Shown here one piece after another: positions 25,275 through 34,229 of a stretch of DNA of 64,000 bases (its first letter is position 1; the number at the start of each line of letters is the position of its first letter). Below the pieces are notes generated by a model that was not told the DNA's origin, made no database searches, and saw only the letters and a list, made by a program, of their open reading frames with translations. Both the position numbers and the translations under genes were made by a program. Source of the stretch: CAYLRU01 sp964386565 (lineage in GTDB: Bacteria; Desulfobacterota; Desulfobacteria; Desulfobacterales; UBA5616); NCBI GenBank assembly GCA_964386565.1, contig CAYLRU010000001.1, forward strand, positions 124,001-188,000, written 5' to 3'.

Positions 25275-25475
25275 GAGAAGGTCCTTTCATTATAAAAACA
25301 CGTCATTGTCGGATTACGGCTTTGCTTGTAATGTGTTTCATAATCATGGTATGGGAGGAGTCGGATTTTAAGCGGTATCGATGGATGTAAATAATCGTTC
25401 TTAAACCATTTCCCCAATTAACTCAAGAGTTCCGGTGAAGATAACCGTGAGAAAGTCCAGAGGGGCAGTGAAACG

Positions 25476-26396
25476 ATGATCGTATTCAACAGTATCTTTC
25501 CCGTGTTCGGGCTTATTTTTCTGGGTGTTGTCCTTAAGCATCTCAAATTGACCAACGACGTTTTTTTAGCTGCTGCAGACCGGCTGATATACTTTGCATT
25601 TTTCCCCTTGCTGCTGTTCTGGAAAATCGGCGGTGCCTCCACCGTGGATATTGACTGGGCATTTTGCGGGGCCTGCATTCTTGCCGTATTGACCGTTTAT
25701 ATCATCAGCCTGGCGGCAATCCGGGTTTTCAGGGTCGGGGACTTTCAGGCCGGAACCTTTGCCCAGAGCTGTTTTCGGTTCAACTCCTATATCGGTATTG
25801 CCATCGTATTGAGCGCCACCGGGGAGGAAGGCTTCCGCATCCTGGGCGTTCTCATCGGATTTGTGATTCCCATCATCAACGTATTGTCCGTGATTACACT
25901 CATCTGGTATTCCGGGAAAAGCTTTTCAGCAGGTGAAAGGAACAGGATGCTGCTCAAGGCGGTGATATCCAACCCCTTGATTTTGGGATGTGTGGCAGGC
26001 ATTATTTATGCCCACCTGGCAGGCCGGTTTCCGGTATTTTTAAACAATACGTTTCAGCTTGCCGGTTCCATGACCCTTCCCCTGGCCCTGCTCTCCATCG
26101 GTGGGGGACTGACCCTGTCCGGATTCAAACAGCACCGGAACCAGGCCGTTCTTTCCGCTGTTGTCAAGCTGGTCATTTTGCCGGTGGTCGGGTATGGGTT
26201 TTTAAAGTTATTTCATATCACCGGGCTTTCTCTTTACGTTGGCATGATATATTTTACCCTGCCCACTTCGAGTGTGATATATGTATTGTCGTCACAGCTG
26301 AACAGCGATACCGAGCTTGCGTACGCGTCCATTGTCGTGTCGACGGTGTTCTCCATTTTTCCCATGATCTTGGCCATGGCTGTTTTTCATGTTTGA
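25476..26396 (+). CDS. AEC-family (auxin efflux carrier-like) permease
   Basis: Inner-membrane transporter of 306 residues with about ten hydrophobic segments in two five-helix halves, typical of the AEC family. NSIFPVFGLIFLGVVLK starts helix 1, and the RFNSYIGIAIVLSATGEEG and LAGSMTLPLALLSIGGGL stretches carry the conserved polar kinks. Bacterial members export or take up malonate, malate or other small carboxylates; the substrate here is unknown. It ends 12 bases from the convergent DUF1566 gene. Confidence 0.86.
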   Translation: MIVFNSIFPVFGLIFLGVVLKHLKLTNDVFLAAADRLIYFAFFPLLLFWKIGGASTVDIDWAFCGACILAVLTVYIISLAAIRVFRVGDFQAGTFAQSCFRFNSYIGIAIVLSATGEEGFRILGVLIGFVIPIINVLSVITLIWYSGKSFSAGERNRMLLKAVISNPLILGCVAGIIYAHLAGRFPVFLNNTFQLAGSMTLPLALLSIGGGLTLSGFKQHRNQAVLSAVVKLVILPVVGYGFLKLFHITGLSLYVGMIYFTLPTSSVIYVLSSQLNSDTELAYASIVVSTVFSIFPMILAMAVFHV

Positions 26397-26408
26397 ACGT
26401 TTTAAGTG

Positions 26409-27344
26409 TCAAAGCCCGGAACATGGGTGAGTTAAAAAATATTTCAAAGATCCTTTGACAGGCCAAACATAAAATTCTTTCAACGGTTTAAATCCAACAC
26501 CCACTGCTCCGTCTTTCATATAGAGAACCCACGCATAACACGGGTCATACATGCTGGTTGTTGAAGACCAATAAAATTCTTTAATCTCAAAAAAAAGGTG
26601 ACTTTGGGGCAATGCCGGGGAGTATTCTCCCATATCGGTCAAGCTTTCCAGTTCTGAAATTGAAGGTATTCTCCAGTCGATAGCCCCGGATTTCGAATCA
26701 TGATTCATTTTCTCCACAATTTCATAAGCCTCTTCCCAACTTACAGGGTAAGGCGTAAGACTTGCCTGCTCAGACCAGGTTAATCCGGTCTGCTGATCGC
26801 AGACCGTACTGCCATGCGCTGCGAATCTCGAATTCATGCCCGGGACACCAGACCGGAACTCCCCGTCTTGACCGGTCTTACAACAATCGATGATGTTTCC
26901 GTTTTCATCGTAGCATAATTTTTGGCCGGTTCTGAAAATCCCGGTCCTGTTATCGTCAAAAGTTCGAACCGGCCAAACCATATAGGATCCGTGCTTCATG
27001 CCTTTAAATACCCTGGCTCCACCCATATGAATATACCATGCTTGTGACGGTAAACGGCTGCAGGTTGTAGAGGTCCAATAGTAACCCGGGAAAACGTTCG
27101 TAAATGGGTGACCAACCGGAATCGATGGATTTACTGTATCGTAACGTACAATACTTAAAAGCTCCCGCCTGTTGGGAAGCCGCCAATCATTAAACCCGGC
27201 CAAGCCCGATTTATTAAGATTTTTTATATAGTCAAGCGATTCACTCCAGGTCATTGGAAATTCTGTCATTGAAGCGTTTCTTGTCCACATAAGACCGGTA
27301 TAATTATCTTCAACCGTATTCTTATTTGCTGAAAAACGCTTCAT
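26409..27344 (-). CDS. DUF1566 (Lcl C-terminal-like) protein, two repeats
   Basis: A 311-residue protein built from two copies of the DUF1566/Lcl_C domain. Repeat one runs from VEDNYTGLMWTRN through NDWRLPNRRELLSIV to YYWTSTTC and YMVWPVR. Repeat two runs from VCDQQTGLTWSEQ through IDWRIPSISELESL to FYWSSTT and FYVWPVK. Such domains are lectin-like and mostly extracellular, yet no signal peptide is seen and an in-frame stop lies six codons before the ATG, so the start is secure. Base composition looks more A/T-rich than the neighbouring genes, a hint of later acquisition. Role unknown. Confidence 0.82.
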   Translation of the reverse strand: MKRFSANKNTVEDNYTGLMWTRNASMTEFPMTWSESLDYIKNLNKSGLAGFNDWRLPNRRELLSIVRYDTVNPSIPVGHPFTNVFPGYYWTSTTCSRLPSQAWYIHMGGARVFKGMKHGSYMVWPVRTFDDNRTGIFRTGQKLCYDENGNIIDCCKTGQDGEFRSGVPGMNSRFAAHGSTVCDQQTGLTWSEQASLTPYPVSWEEAYEIVEKMNHDSKSGAIDWRIPSISELESLTDMGEYSPALPQSHLFFEIKEFYWSSTTSMYDPCYAWVLYMKDGAVGVGFKPLKEFYVWPVKGSLKYFLTHPCSGL

Positions 27345-27424
27345 AAATAAATTTTCCGGCTAATGTCCAAAAGACCACCCATCAGAAATTAACAGACTCT
27401 CAGGGTCCTGGTATTACGTCATTT

Positions 27425-28990
27425 TTAAATTTGGACGGCCAAAGATCGGTTAGGGTTTACGCTGGGAAACAGGGACGTATCCGTGTGCGGCAAAAACTTT
27501 GCAGCGCTGAACCGGTTCATGAATTCCTGGTTGACGTTTAATTCCAGGTATGTAATGCGGTTCCGGATTTCGTCGATGTCATCCATGCATTCGGGATGGG
27601 CAAGGAGCATGGCGGCGCCGCCCAGGGAACTGTTGCCCAACGGGTGGTAGCAGTCCAAGGGAAGGTCCGGTATCATACCGATGGAGATGGCTGATTCGGG
27701 CTTGATAAAAGACCCGAAAGTGCCTGCCACGTAAAATTTTCGGATATCGTTCAATACAACGCCCACCGTGCTTGTGATGGTCTCCAGGATGGAATACATG
27801 GCTGCCTTGGACCGGATGAGGCTGTCGATGTCCGCCTGGCTGATGGTGAGGTCGGCATGTGTTGCCGACAGGTTTTCCGGCACTACCTTCAGATGCATCA
27901 GGCCGTCTTTTTCAATACACCTGTCGCCGCAGGCAGAGGGCTTAAGCCGCCCCCTGAAATCGATCATGCCGTTGAGAAAAAGCTGGGCCGCCAGGTCGAT
28001 TACGCCGGAACCGCAAATTCCCACGGGGGGTTTTTCGTCAATGGTGTGAAGCCTGAAATCATGTGTTTCAGGATCAATTTCAACCTGGTCGATCGCGCCG
28101 GGGGCCGCCATCATGCCCATCCGGGTTACACCGCCTTCCAAGGCCGGGCCGGCCGCTCCTGCACAGGCGATGAGCCAGTGTCGGTTTCCCACAACCACTT
28201 CGGCATTGGTTCCCACATCCACTAAAATACCGGTTTCATTTTCTTTATGCAATCCGGAGAAAAGAATTCCCGCGATCAGGTCCCCGCCGAAATAACTCCC
28301 CACATTGGGAAAAATGAATGCCCGGGCCGAGGGGTGAAGGGTGAGGCCGAGGCTTTTGGCCGCATACACGCCGGGCCGGTTTAAGACCGGGATGTATGGC
28401 TCACGTATCATCCAGTGGGGATCCAGTCCCATGAACAGGTGGGTCATGGCGGTATTGCCGGCCAGCGACAACAGGTAAATATCTTTCGGCGAATGGCCGT
28501 TTGCGTTGCAAAGGTCTTCAATCGTTTGATTAAGGTCTTGAATGATCAGGTCATTGAGTCTTTTCAGCCCATCCGGTTTATCCGTGAAATGGATGCGTGC
28601 CAGGATATCGGGCCCGACGGCGATCTGGGGGTTGTTAAAAGCGGTTTCGTCGAGGCATTTTCCGCTTACCAGGTCTATCAGCTGCAAAACCACCCGGCTG
28701 GTTCCCAGATCCACTGCAATTCCCAGAACAGGATCCGTCAAATGATGGGGTTTTATGTCGATGAGAATCCATTGGTTCCCGTCTCTAAACAGAATACAAG
28801 TCGATTTATAATTAAATTTTCGGATAAGAGCGGGAATTTGTCTGACAAGATTCAGATCCAGGCGGACGGAAGGGGTGTTTAAAGCCGTTTTTAAAGCGCC
28901 GACCAATCGATCCGTATCTGCTGTGTTGTCCAGTAATGTGGGTGGGGTAAGATCGACCCGGTGAACCCATCCTTTTATTGCCGCTGTCAT
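27425..28990 (-). CDS. RACo-like ASKHA protein (DUF4445) lacking the ferredoxin domain
   Basis: A 521-residue protein of the corrinoid reductive activase family (RACo/RamA, DUF4445). It has the ASKHA nucleotide-binding fold: GIAVDLGTSRVVLQL near residue 89 and GILVDVGTNAEVVVG near 255. Also visible are IACAGAAGPALEGG and the C-terminal FYVAGTFGSFI and NSSLGGAAMLL. Activases reduce Co(II) corrinoid proteins through an N-terminal [2Fe-2S] domain. That domain is absent: the protein starts with the linker-like RVDLTPPTLLDN and has no cysteine cluster there. Electrons must come from elsewhere, or the role is different. The ATG begins one base after the sirtuin stop, implying coupled translation in an operon with cooC. 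Confidence 0.82.
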   Translation of the reverse strand: MTAAIKGWVHRVDLTPPTLLDNTADTDRLVGALKTALNTPSVRLDLNLVRQIPALIRKFNYKSTCILFRDGNQWILIDIKPHHLTDPVLGIAVDLGTSRVVLQLIDLVSGKCLDETAFNNPQIAVGPDILARIHFTDKPDGLKRLNDLIIQDLNQTIEDLCNANGHSPKDIYLLSLAGNTAMTHLFMGLDPHWMIREPYIPVLNRPGVYAAKSLGLTLHPSARAFIFPNVGSYFGGDLIAGILFSGLHKENETGILVDVGTNAEVVVGNRHWLIACAGAAGPALEGGVTRMGMMAAPGAIDQVEIDPETHDFRLHTIDEKPPVGICGSGVIDLAAQLFLNGMIDFRGRLKPSACGDRCIEKDGLMHLKVVPENLSATHADLTISQADIDSLIRSKAAMYSILETITSTVGVVLNDIRKFYVAGTFGSFIKPESAISIGMIPDLPLDCYHPLGNSSLGGAAMLLAHPECMDDIDEIRNRITYLELNVNQEFMNRFSAAKFLPHTDTSLFPSVNPNRSLAVQI

Positions 28991-28991
28991 A

Positions 28992-29738
28992 TCAGGAGAT
29001 TCTCGCCAGCTCTTCCATAATGCTGTTCATCACTTCCCCGGAACCACCCATAATGATATAATCACTGATATAATCGGTCAGCGGCGTTTTTTCCGGATTG
29101 ATTTCGATAACCGTTGCACGGGATTGTTTGGCAATAACCGGCATTGATGCGGCCGGCTGAACCACGGCCGAGGTGCCGATCACCAGCATGATATCACATG
29201 TTGCGGAAATTTCCCGGGATCGCATTAAATGGTGAACAGGGATGGGTTCGCCGAAAAAAATGCAATCCGGCCGCAATATGCCGCCGCATTCACATAGCGG
29301 GGGGATTCGGGAAAGATCAACCTGGTCGTTTTTTATTTTCTTATGGCAGTCCATGCATCGTTGCCATGCAAAATTGCCATGAAATTCTATGACATCGGTG
29401 TTACCCGCCCGTTGATGCAGCCCGTCCACATTCTGGGTGATGATTGTTTTTAAAATACCCATTTTTTCCAGTTCGGCAAGGGCCTTGTGGGCGTCGTTGG
29501 GCATGGCCGAATCCGTGATCCCCTTCATTTCTTTTATCAGGACATTCCATACCTTTGCCGGATTCTTTATAAATGCATCAATATGGGCAAATTCCATGGG
29601 ATCGATTTTTTCCCATATCCCGCCTTTTCCGCGAAAAGGCGGGATGCCGCTTTCAATGGATATGCCGGCGCCGGTGAGGGCGATGACGTTTTTTGCGGTT
29701 GAAAGTTGTTTTGCGGCTTTTTTTACTAAATCTTTCAT
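28992..29738 (-). CDS. NAD-dependent protein deacylase (sirtuin)
   Basis: Sir2-family enzyme that removes acyl groups from lysines using NAD. The NAD site is GAGISIESGIPPFRG (23-37), TQNVDGLHQRAG is at 101-112, the catalytic His120 is in EFHGN, and the zinc site uses Cys128, Cys131, Cys149 and Cys151 (RCMDC, LCECGG). At 248 residues it is the compact bacterial type. It is sandwiched tightly between the metallo-beta-lactamase gene (five bases) and the RACo-like gene (one base). A histone-deacetylase-like gene lies in the same run, so two unrelated deacylases are encoded together. Confidence 0.94.
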   Translation of the reverse strand: MKDLVKKAAKQLSTAKNVIALTGAGISIESGIPPFRGKGGIWEKIDPMEFAHIDAFIKNPAKVWNVLIKEMKGITDSAMPNDAHKALAELEKMGILKTIITQNVDGLHQRAGNTDVIEFHGNFAWQRCMDCHKKIKNDQVDLSRIPPLCECGGILRPDCIFFGEPIPVHHLMRSREISATCDIMLVIGTSAVVQPAASMPVIAKQSRATVIEINPEKTPLTDYISDYIIMGGSGEVMNSIMEELARIS

Positions 29739-29743
29739 GATCT

Positions 29744-30583
29744 TTATAAATTGAACGTCATATCACTGGCTGTTGAGAAACACTCGATATGTTTGTTTCT
29801 GTCCGAGATGATGCGTCTGCAGTCTGCGACGATTTCGTCCATGGCATCATCGGATCGATCCTGATTGGTATGAAACAGCCCCAGTTTTTTAACGTTGGAA
29901 TCAATGGCCAGGTCAATGGCCTGCTGATAGGATGAGTGTCCCCATTCAATAAAGGTTTCATACTCTACAGGTGTATATTCAGCGTCGTGTATCAGGAGGT
30001 CGGCACCGGTTGAAAAGGCCAGGTAATCATCATAATGCAGCCCGTTGGGATGAACAAACCCCAATTCATTATCCGTCAGGAATACAAAGGTTTTGCCGTC
30101 TTCAATGAATTTGTAACCGTTACCGCCGTTGGGATGGCTCAAACTAATGGGCTCTATGGTGATGGAGCCGATTTCAAAGGCCTCGGGGCATCCTTTTTCA
30201 TAAACAATGTTTGCATTGATATTTCCGTATTTCACGGGGAAATTGGGGGGGGAAAGAACTTTTGAAATCATTTTTTCAACATACTGGCCCTGAAACGGGC
30301 ATCGGTACACCTTGATTTTCGTCTGTTCCAGGTAAATCGGTTTAAAAAAGGGAAATCCCATGAGGTGGTCCCAATGGGCATGGGTGAAAATGAGATGGAA
30401 CTTGAACCGTTTTTCCTCGATCAATTGATTGCCGAGCCTTCGAATCCCGGTACCTGCGTCGATGATGATAATGTCATCGGTTTTGGTTCGTATCTCCAGA
30501 CAGGTCGTATCTCCTCCATATTTGATGTACTCTTTCCCGGATACGGGAATGGAGCCTCTCGATCCCCAGCATTTAATGTACAT
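29744..30583 (-). CDS. Metallo-beta-lactamase-fold hydrolase
   Basis: A 279-residue metallohydrolase. Zinc-binding motif THAHWDH is near residue 88-94, an Asp is in FLTDNELG, and the final His is in LGLFHTNQDRSDD. The start MYIKCWGSRGSIPVSG and the layout resemble the PhnP/RNase Z-like phosphodiesterase branch rather than antibiotic-degrading lactamases. An AAAGGG site precedes the ATG. It sits between prmA and the sirtuin gene in the leftward run. Likely a cyclic nucleotide or phosphodiester hydrolase; substrate unproven. Confidence 0.87.
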   Translation of the reverse strand: MYIKCWGSRGSIPVSGKEYIKYGGDTTCLEIRTKTDDIIIIDAGTGIRRLGNQLIEEKRFKFHLIFTHAHWDHLMGFPFFKPIYLEQTKIKVYRCPFQGQYVEKMISKVLSPPNFPVKYGNINANIVYEKGCPEAFEIGSITIEPISLSHPNGGNGYKFIEDGKTFVFLTDNELGFVHPNGLHYDDYLAFSTGADLLIHDAEYTPVEYETFIEWGHSSYQQAIDLAIDSNVKKLGLFHTNQDRSDDAMDEIVADCRRIISDRNKHIECFSTASDMTFNL

Positions 30584-30669
30584 TTATTACCCTTTCAGAA
30601 GTGAAGACTCCCTGCATTCCCGCCGAGACGGAAGAAATCTTCCAAGTAAGGAATAATGGATGGAAAACC

Positions 30670-31515
30670 CTAATGTATTTCTCCTAAAAAAGTAAACCAG
30701 ATACCGTTTTGATCCCATGTTCTTATTATTTCTGCATGATGCCGGACCAGTTGGTTTTTTATTGTTTTTGCTTCACTTTTGAGTAAACCGGAGAGCAAAA
30801 AACGCTTGTTCCGGTAAAAACCTTCAGCATCGACAATTTTTTTCATTATATCATAGTGGATATTTGCTATCATAAAATCAACGGGATAGTCCACAAAATT
30901 TTCAGCCGAACCCTGAATCGGGAGAATCTTTTCGGATAATTCATTCAAGTAAACGTTTTTTCGTGTGGTTTCAACGGAAAGCAGATTGATATCCACCGCA
31001 AGGATAAGGGGTGCTCCCGACTTTGCGGCAGCCAGCGCCAGTATCCCTGTCCCGGTGCCGATATCCATTACGAATTCAGGGACCTGACGGGAAAATGCCA
31101 AGTGGATGGCTTCAAGGCAATCGCGGGTGGTGGGGTGAAGGCCGGTTCCGAATACCACACCCGGGTCGAGCAGAATGTGACGCAGGTCCTCAGGCGTATC
31201 GCTGCTTTTTATACATCGATTCCAGGGCGGGAAGATCATGAAATCCGCCACGCGCATGGGTGAAATTTCGCCCCCTTGCCATTCATCATACGGCATATGG
31301 AATGTATCAAGAAGTTTGAGATGCTGCTGACGATCCAGCAGTCTGTTCACCTGGTCATCCGCAGGCTTGGTAAAAAACAAAAAGGAAAAGCCGTCTTCTT
31401 CCCAGTTGCCGATAAAATCACCGGCATGAAACCGGAAACCCGGATGAAGGCTTCCTTCCAGGTAATAGATATAAAGATCCTCATAAGGGCGGGTTGAATA
31501 CGGGTCCGGATTCAT
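30670..31515 (-). CDS. prmA: Ribosomal protein L11 methyltransferase
   Basis: SAM-dependent methyltransferase of 281 residues that trimethylates amino groups of ribosomal protein L11. DPGVVFGTGLHPTTRDCLE is the PrmA signature just before the SAM loop MDIGTGTGILALAAAKSG. AVDIN binds the ribose and MIANIHYDIM replaces the usual ANILxxP motif, a mild deviation. The N-terminal domain that docks on L11 is present but divergent. It begins ten bases after the CBS-ACT gene. PrmA itself is a reasonable call; another protein target remains possible given the deviation. Confidence 0.82.
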   Translation of the reverse strand: MNPDPYSTRPYEDLYIYYLEGSLHPGFRFHAGDFIGNWEEDGFSFLFFTKPADDQVNRLLDRQQHLKLLDTFHMPYDEWQGGEISPMRVADFMIFPPWNRCIKSSDTPEDLRHILLDPGVVFGTGLHPTTRDCLEAIHLAFSRQVPEFVMDIGTGTGILALAAAKSGAPLILAVDINLLSVETTRKNVYLNELSEKILPIQGSAENFVDYPVDFMIANIHYDIMKKIVDAEGFYRNKRFLLSGLLKSEAKTIKNQLVRHHAEIIRTWDQNGIWFTFLGEIH

Positions 31516-31525
31516 CTGCGGTTTT

Positions 31526-32215
31526 TCACTCCGGTGTGTCTGTGCCGGGAAGCTGGTCGATGTACCATTTCAGGGGGTCAATCAACTCGAACCCCTTGTT
31601 CTTTAATTTTTCTTTTACCGGGTTGACGTTCATTGCCAAAAGATACGGGAAAACCGCCCGTTTTCCCGGCTCCCAGTACCTGGCAGTGAGTACGCTTCCC
31701 ATGGAAATATTTTCCTCAACGATGATATCGACGATTTTTTTCAGTTCACCCACCTTGTCTTCCACCACGATTCCCAAAAGGGTTCCTGGTTCACCGATAC
31801 CCATCACGTTGATAAAAGATCTCAGCAGGTCCCGGATGGAGATGATCCCTCTCAATTTATTGTTTTCATCCACCACCGGAAGGGCGCCGATACGCTCTTT
31901 CTGTATCAACAGCATGGCATCCTGTATCGTATACAGGGGGGAGATGGACATGGGATCACGGGTCATGATGTTTTTGATTTTAAGGTCGCAGATTTCATTT
32001 TTTTCTTCAAGTGTGCATTCCAGTGTTTTGAACAGGCTGGACGGCATGACGCTTCTGATATCCCGATCCGTAACAATGCCGATGAGCCTGCTGTCTCCAT
32101 CAACAACGGGCAGATGCCTTATTTTGTATTTTGACATTTTTTCCTGAGCTTCAAAAATATCCGCATCAGGGCTGATGGTAATCACTTTTCGGGTCATGGA
32201 TTTACTGACAAACAT
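31526..32215 (-). CDS. CBS-CBS-ACT regulatory protein (AcuB-like)
   Basis: A 229-residue protein with two CBS domains (about residues 1-62 and 78-135) and a C-terminal ACT-like domain (about 143-205). It has the layout of AcuB. MTRKVITISPDADIFEAQEKM and MTRDPMSISPLYTIQDAMLLI are the paired CBS starts; each ends in (G)I(V/I)(T/S)xRD. CBS pairs sense adenine nucleotides. In Bacillus, acuB sits with the deacetylase gene acuC; here a histone-deacetylase-like gene is likewise the next gene upstream. GAGAGGAAAA precedes the ATG. Regulation of acyl-CoA or acetyl metabolism is an inference from that pairing. Confidence 0.87.
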   Translation of the reverse strand: MFVSKSMTRKVITISPDADIFEAQEKMSKYKIRHLPVVDGDSRLIGIVTDRDIRSVMPSSLFKTLECTLEEKNEICDLKIKNIMTRDPMSISPLYTIQDAMLLIQKERIGALPVVDENNKLRGIISIRDLLRSFINVMGIGEPGTLLGIVVEDKVGELKKIVDIIVEENISMGSVLTARYWEPGKRAVFPYLLAMNVNPVKEKLKNKGFELIDPLKWYIDQLPGTDTPE

Positions 32216-32414
32216 GGTGTTTTCCTCTCTTTTGTCCGCCAGGAAACGGCATTTTCAGGCCCGGAGTTGCTTTTTGCTCTTTTGAAATCCTCAAAACAGA
32301 ACTCTGTTTCTACGGTTTCAAAATCGCTCAAGCCTTGTTCTGAACCCGGATCCACCGTTTCCTGGCAGGCATTTTCTGAAGCACCATCCGGACGAACCGG
32401 AAAGCCGACAAAAA

Positions 32415-33395
32415 TTAACAGTCCTCATCCCTTTCCGGGGACAGGGGTTCATTTAACAGAATTTCCAAATGGTTGACCACCAGCTCGGGGAGTCTCTTCA
32501 ACGAGTAGCCTCCTTCTAAAATGGAAATTATTTTTCCGTTTGTGTGTTTTTCAGCCAGGGCCATGATTTTTTGCATGATCCAGGCAAATCCTTTTGTGGA
32601 TAACTTGATGCCGGACATGGTATCATCGATATGGGCGTCAAATCCGGTTGAGAGCACGATCATTTGTGGCTTGAACCCGTCAAAGGTCGGGATAAGATCC
32701 GTTTCGATGATTTTTTTATACGCCTCATCCCCCTCTCCCGGAAGAACCGGGTAATTTTTTGTAAACCCGGTTCCCGGACCGATTCCCCTCTCAAAAATAC
32801 GGCCTGTTCCGGGGAAGGCAAAGGACGGGTGTTCATGAATGGAATAATAATAAATGTCGGCCTCTTTTTCAAAAATATGCTGGGTGCCGTTGCCGTGATG
32901 TACGTCGAAATCGATGATGCCCAGGCGCTTCACGGGGTATTTGTTCATGATGTATTTGGCTGCAATGGCGACATTGGAGAAATAGCAGAACCCCATGGCC
33001 TTGTCGTATTCCGCGTGATGTCCCGGCGGCCTTACCGCGCAAAAAGCATTGTCGATTTCTCCGGTCATGACCAGCCGGGCAGCCTTTAAAATGCCTCCCA
33101 CCGCCAAGAGGGCTGTTTGAAATGTTTCCGAACACATCTGGTTGTCCGGGTAATCAAACATCTTGGCCCCGGACCGGCACAGTTGTTCAAACCTTTCAAT
33201 GTATGCCTTGTCATGAACCGCTTCAATCCATTTCATTTCAGGGAAATCAGCGGAAATCGGTTTGAGTTTGGCCAGCAGAGAGGATTCTTTTACGGCTTTG
33301 TATATTACCTGAAGCCTTTCCGGATTTTCCGGATGATAAGAACCGGTAACATGATTCAAATATCGATCATCATACAAAAAGCCCGTTTTCTTCAT
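32415..33395 (-). CDS. Histone deacetylase superfamily protein (AcuC-like)
   Basis: Zinc-dependent deacetylase of 326 residues. The active site is intact: tandem His126-His127 in RPPGHHAEYDKAMGF, and the zinc ligands Asp164 and His166 in IDFDVHHGNGTQ. A third Asp lies in STGFDAHIDD. Family members act on acetyl-lysine, acetylpolyamines or acetoin-related targets. The neighbouring AcuB-like gene and the sirtuin gene further down suggest a role in protein acylation control. No strong ribosome binding site is visible. An 81-base gap separates it from cooC. Confidence 0.92.
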   Translation of the reverse strand: MKKTGFLYDDRYLNHVTGSYHPENPERLQVIYKAVKESSLLAKLKPISADFPEMKWIEAVHDKAYIERFEQLCRSGAKMFDYPDNQMCSETFQTALLAVGGILKAARLVMTGEIDNAFCAVRPPGHHAEYDKAMGFCYFSNVAIAAKYIMNKYPVKRLGIIDFDVHHGNGTQHIFEKEADIYYYSIHEHPSFAFPGTGRIFERGIGPGTGFTKNYPVLPGEGDEAYKKIIETDLIPTFDGFKPQMIVLSTGFDAHIDDTMSGIKLSTKGFAWIMQKIMALAEKHTNGKIISILEGGYSLKRLPELVVNHLEILLNEPLSPERDEDC

Positions 33396-33476
33396 ATTTT
33401 TGTCTTTTTACAAGGGTGTATCGTCGTGAAAACAGCTGTAACCGATGGTTTCCGTCCATAAACGGCAGAGCGACGT

Positions 33477-34229
33477 TTACCGTTCTATGATTTTATCGAA
33501 AATGGCATATGCTGCTCGAACGGCTTCGTTCTCTTCCGGCATTTCAATCGTCGGACGACCGTCGAGATCGAATTCATATACCATTTCGTTATCCGGTATG
33601 GTCCCGGCGATTTCAAGACCTTCCGCTGTTATGGCTGCCAGTGCTTTTTCCGACAGCCCGTCTTTCATCTTATTGATGACAAGATAGCTCTTGGATACGC
33701 CGATATGGAGATTTTTGGCCAGTTGATTAATTCTGATGCCGGCCTGAATTCCTCGTCGGGAAGTATCCGATACAATCAGAAGCACATCGACGTTTTTGGT
33801 GGTCAGACGACTGATATGCTCCATGCCGGCTTCGTTGTCCATGACAATATAGGCATAATTCCCCGTCAGCTTTTCCAGGAACTGGGTCAACAGCGTGTTG
33901 GCGGCGCAGTAGCATCCCGCACCCTCGGGCTGTCCCATGACGACAAGATCGTATCCGTCTGCTTCGGCAACCGCCTCTTCCATCCTCATGGAAATAAAGA
34001 TATCCTTGGTCATTCCATCGGGAACTTTCCCTTTTTTCATATCTTCGCGGGCATCGCCCAGGGTATCGGCCACCTTGAGCCCGAGCACTTCGTTTAAATT
34101 GGCATTCGAATCCGCATCAACGGCAAGAATGGGGCCGTTGTTCTTTTTTTCCAAATACTTGACGAGCATTCCGGCAATGGTTGTTTTCCCGGTTCCGCCT
34201 TTTCCTGCAAGTGCGATTGAATAGGGCAT
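33477..34229 (-). CDS. cooC: CooC-type nickel-insertion ATPase
   Basis: MinD/SIMIBI-class ATPase that helps load nickel into carbon monoxide dehydrogenase (CooC/AcsF). The deviant Walker A is GKGGTGKTT (9-17). The CxC metal motif is PEGAGCYCAANT (Cys106, Cys108), which binds nickel at the dimer interface in CooC. IVMDNEAGMEHISR is the family Walker B region. The ATG at 34229 has AAAGGA upstream and gives the normal start just before the P-loop; an in-frame ATG at 34280 would add 17 residues. No CODH gene is in the window. First gene of the leftward run. Confidence 0.88.
   Translation of the reverse strand: MPYSIALAGKGGTGKTTIAGMLVKYLEKKNNGPILAVDADSNANLNEVLGLKVADTLGDAREDMKKGKVPDGMTKDIFISMRMEEAVAEADGYDLVVMGQPEGAGCYCAANTLLTQFLEKLTGNYAYIVMDNEAGMEHISRLTTKNVDVLLIVSDTSRRGIQAGIRINQLAKNLHIGVSKSYLVINKMKDGLSEKALAAITAEGLEIAGTIPDNEMVYEFDLDGRPTIEMPEENEAVRAAYAIFDKIIER

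Noticed and set aside
29744..30583. Metallo-beta-lactamase-fold gene as an antibiotic resistance gene
   Set aside because: The sequence belongs to the PhnP/RNase Z-like phosphodiesterase branch, has no signal peptide, and sits in a housekeeping-type run.
32225..32265. GC-N10-CC spacing upstream of the CBS-ACT gene, tested as a sigma-54 promoter
   Set aside because: The -24 box reads CGGGC rather than TGGC and the -12 box lacks TTGC; only the spacing matches.
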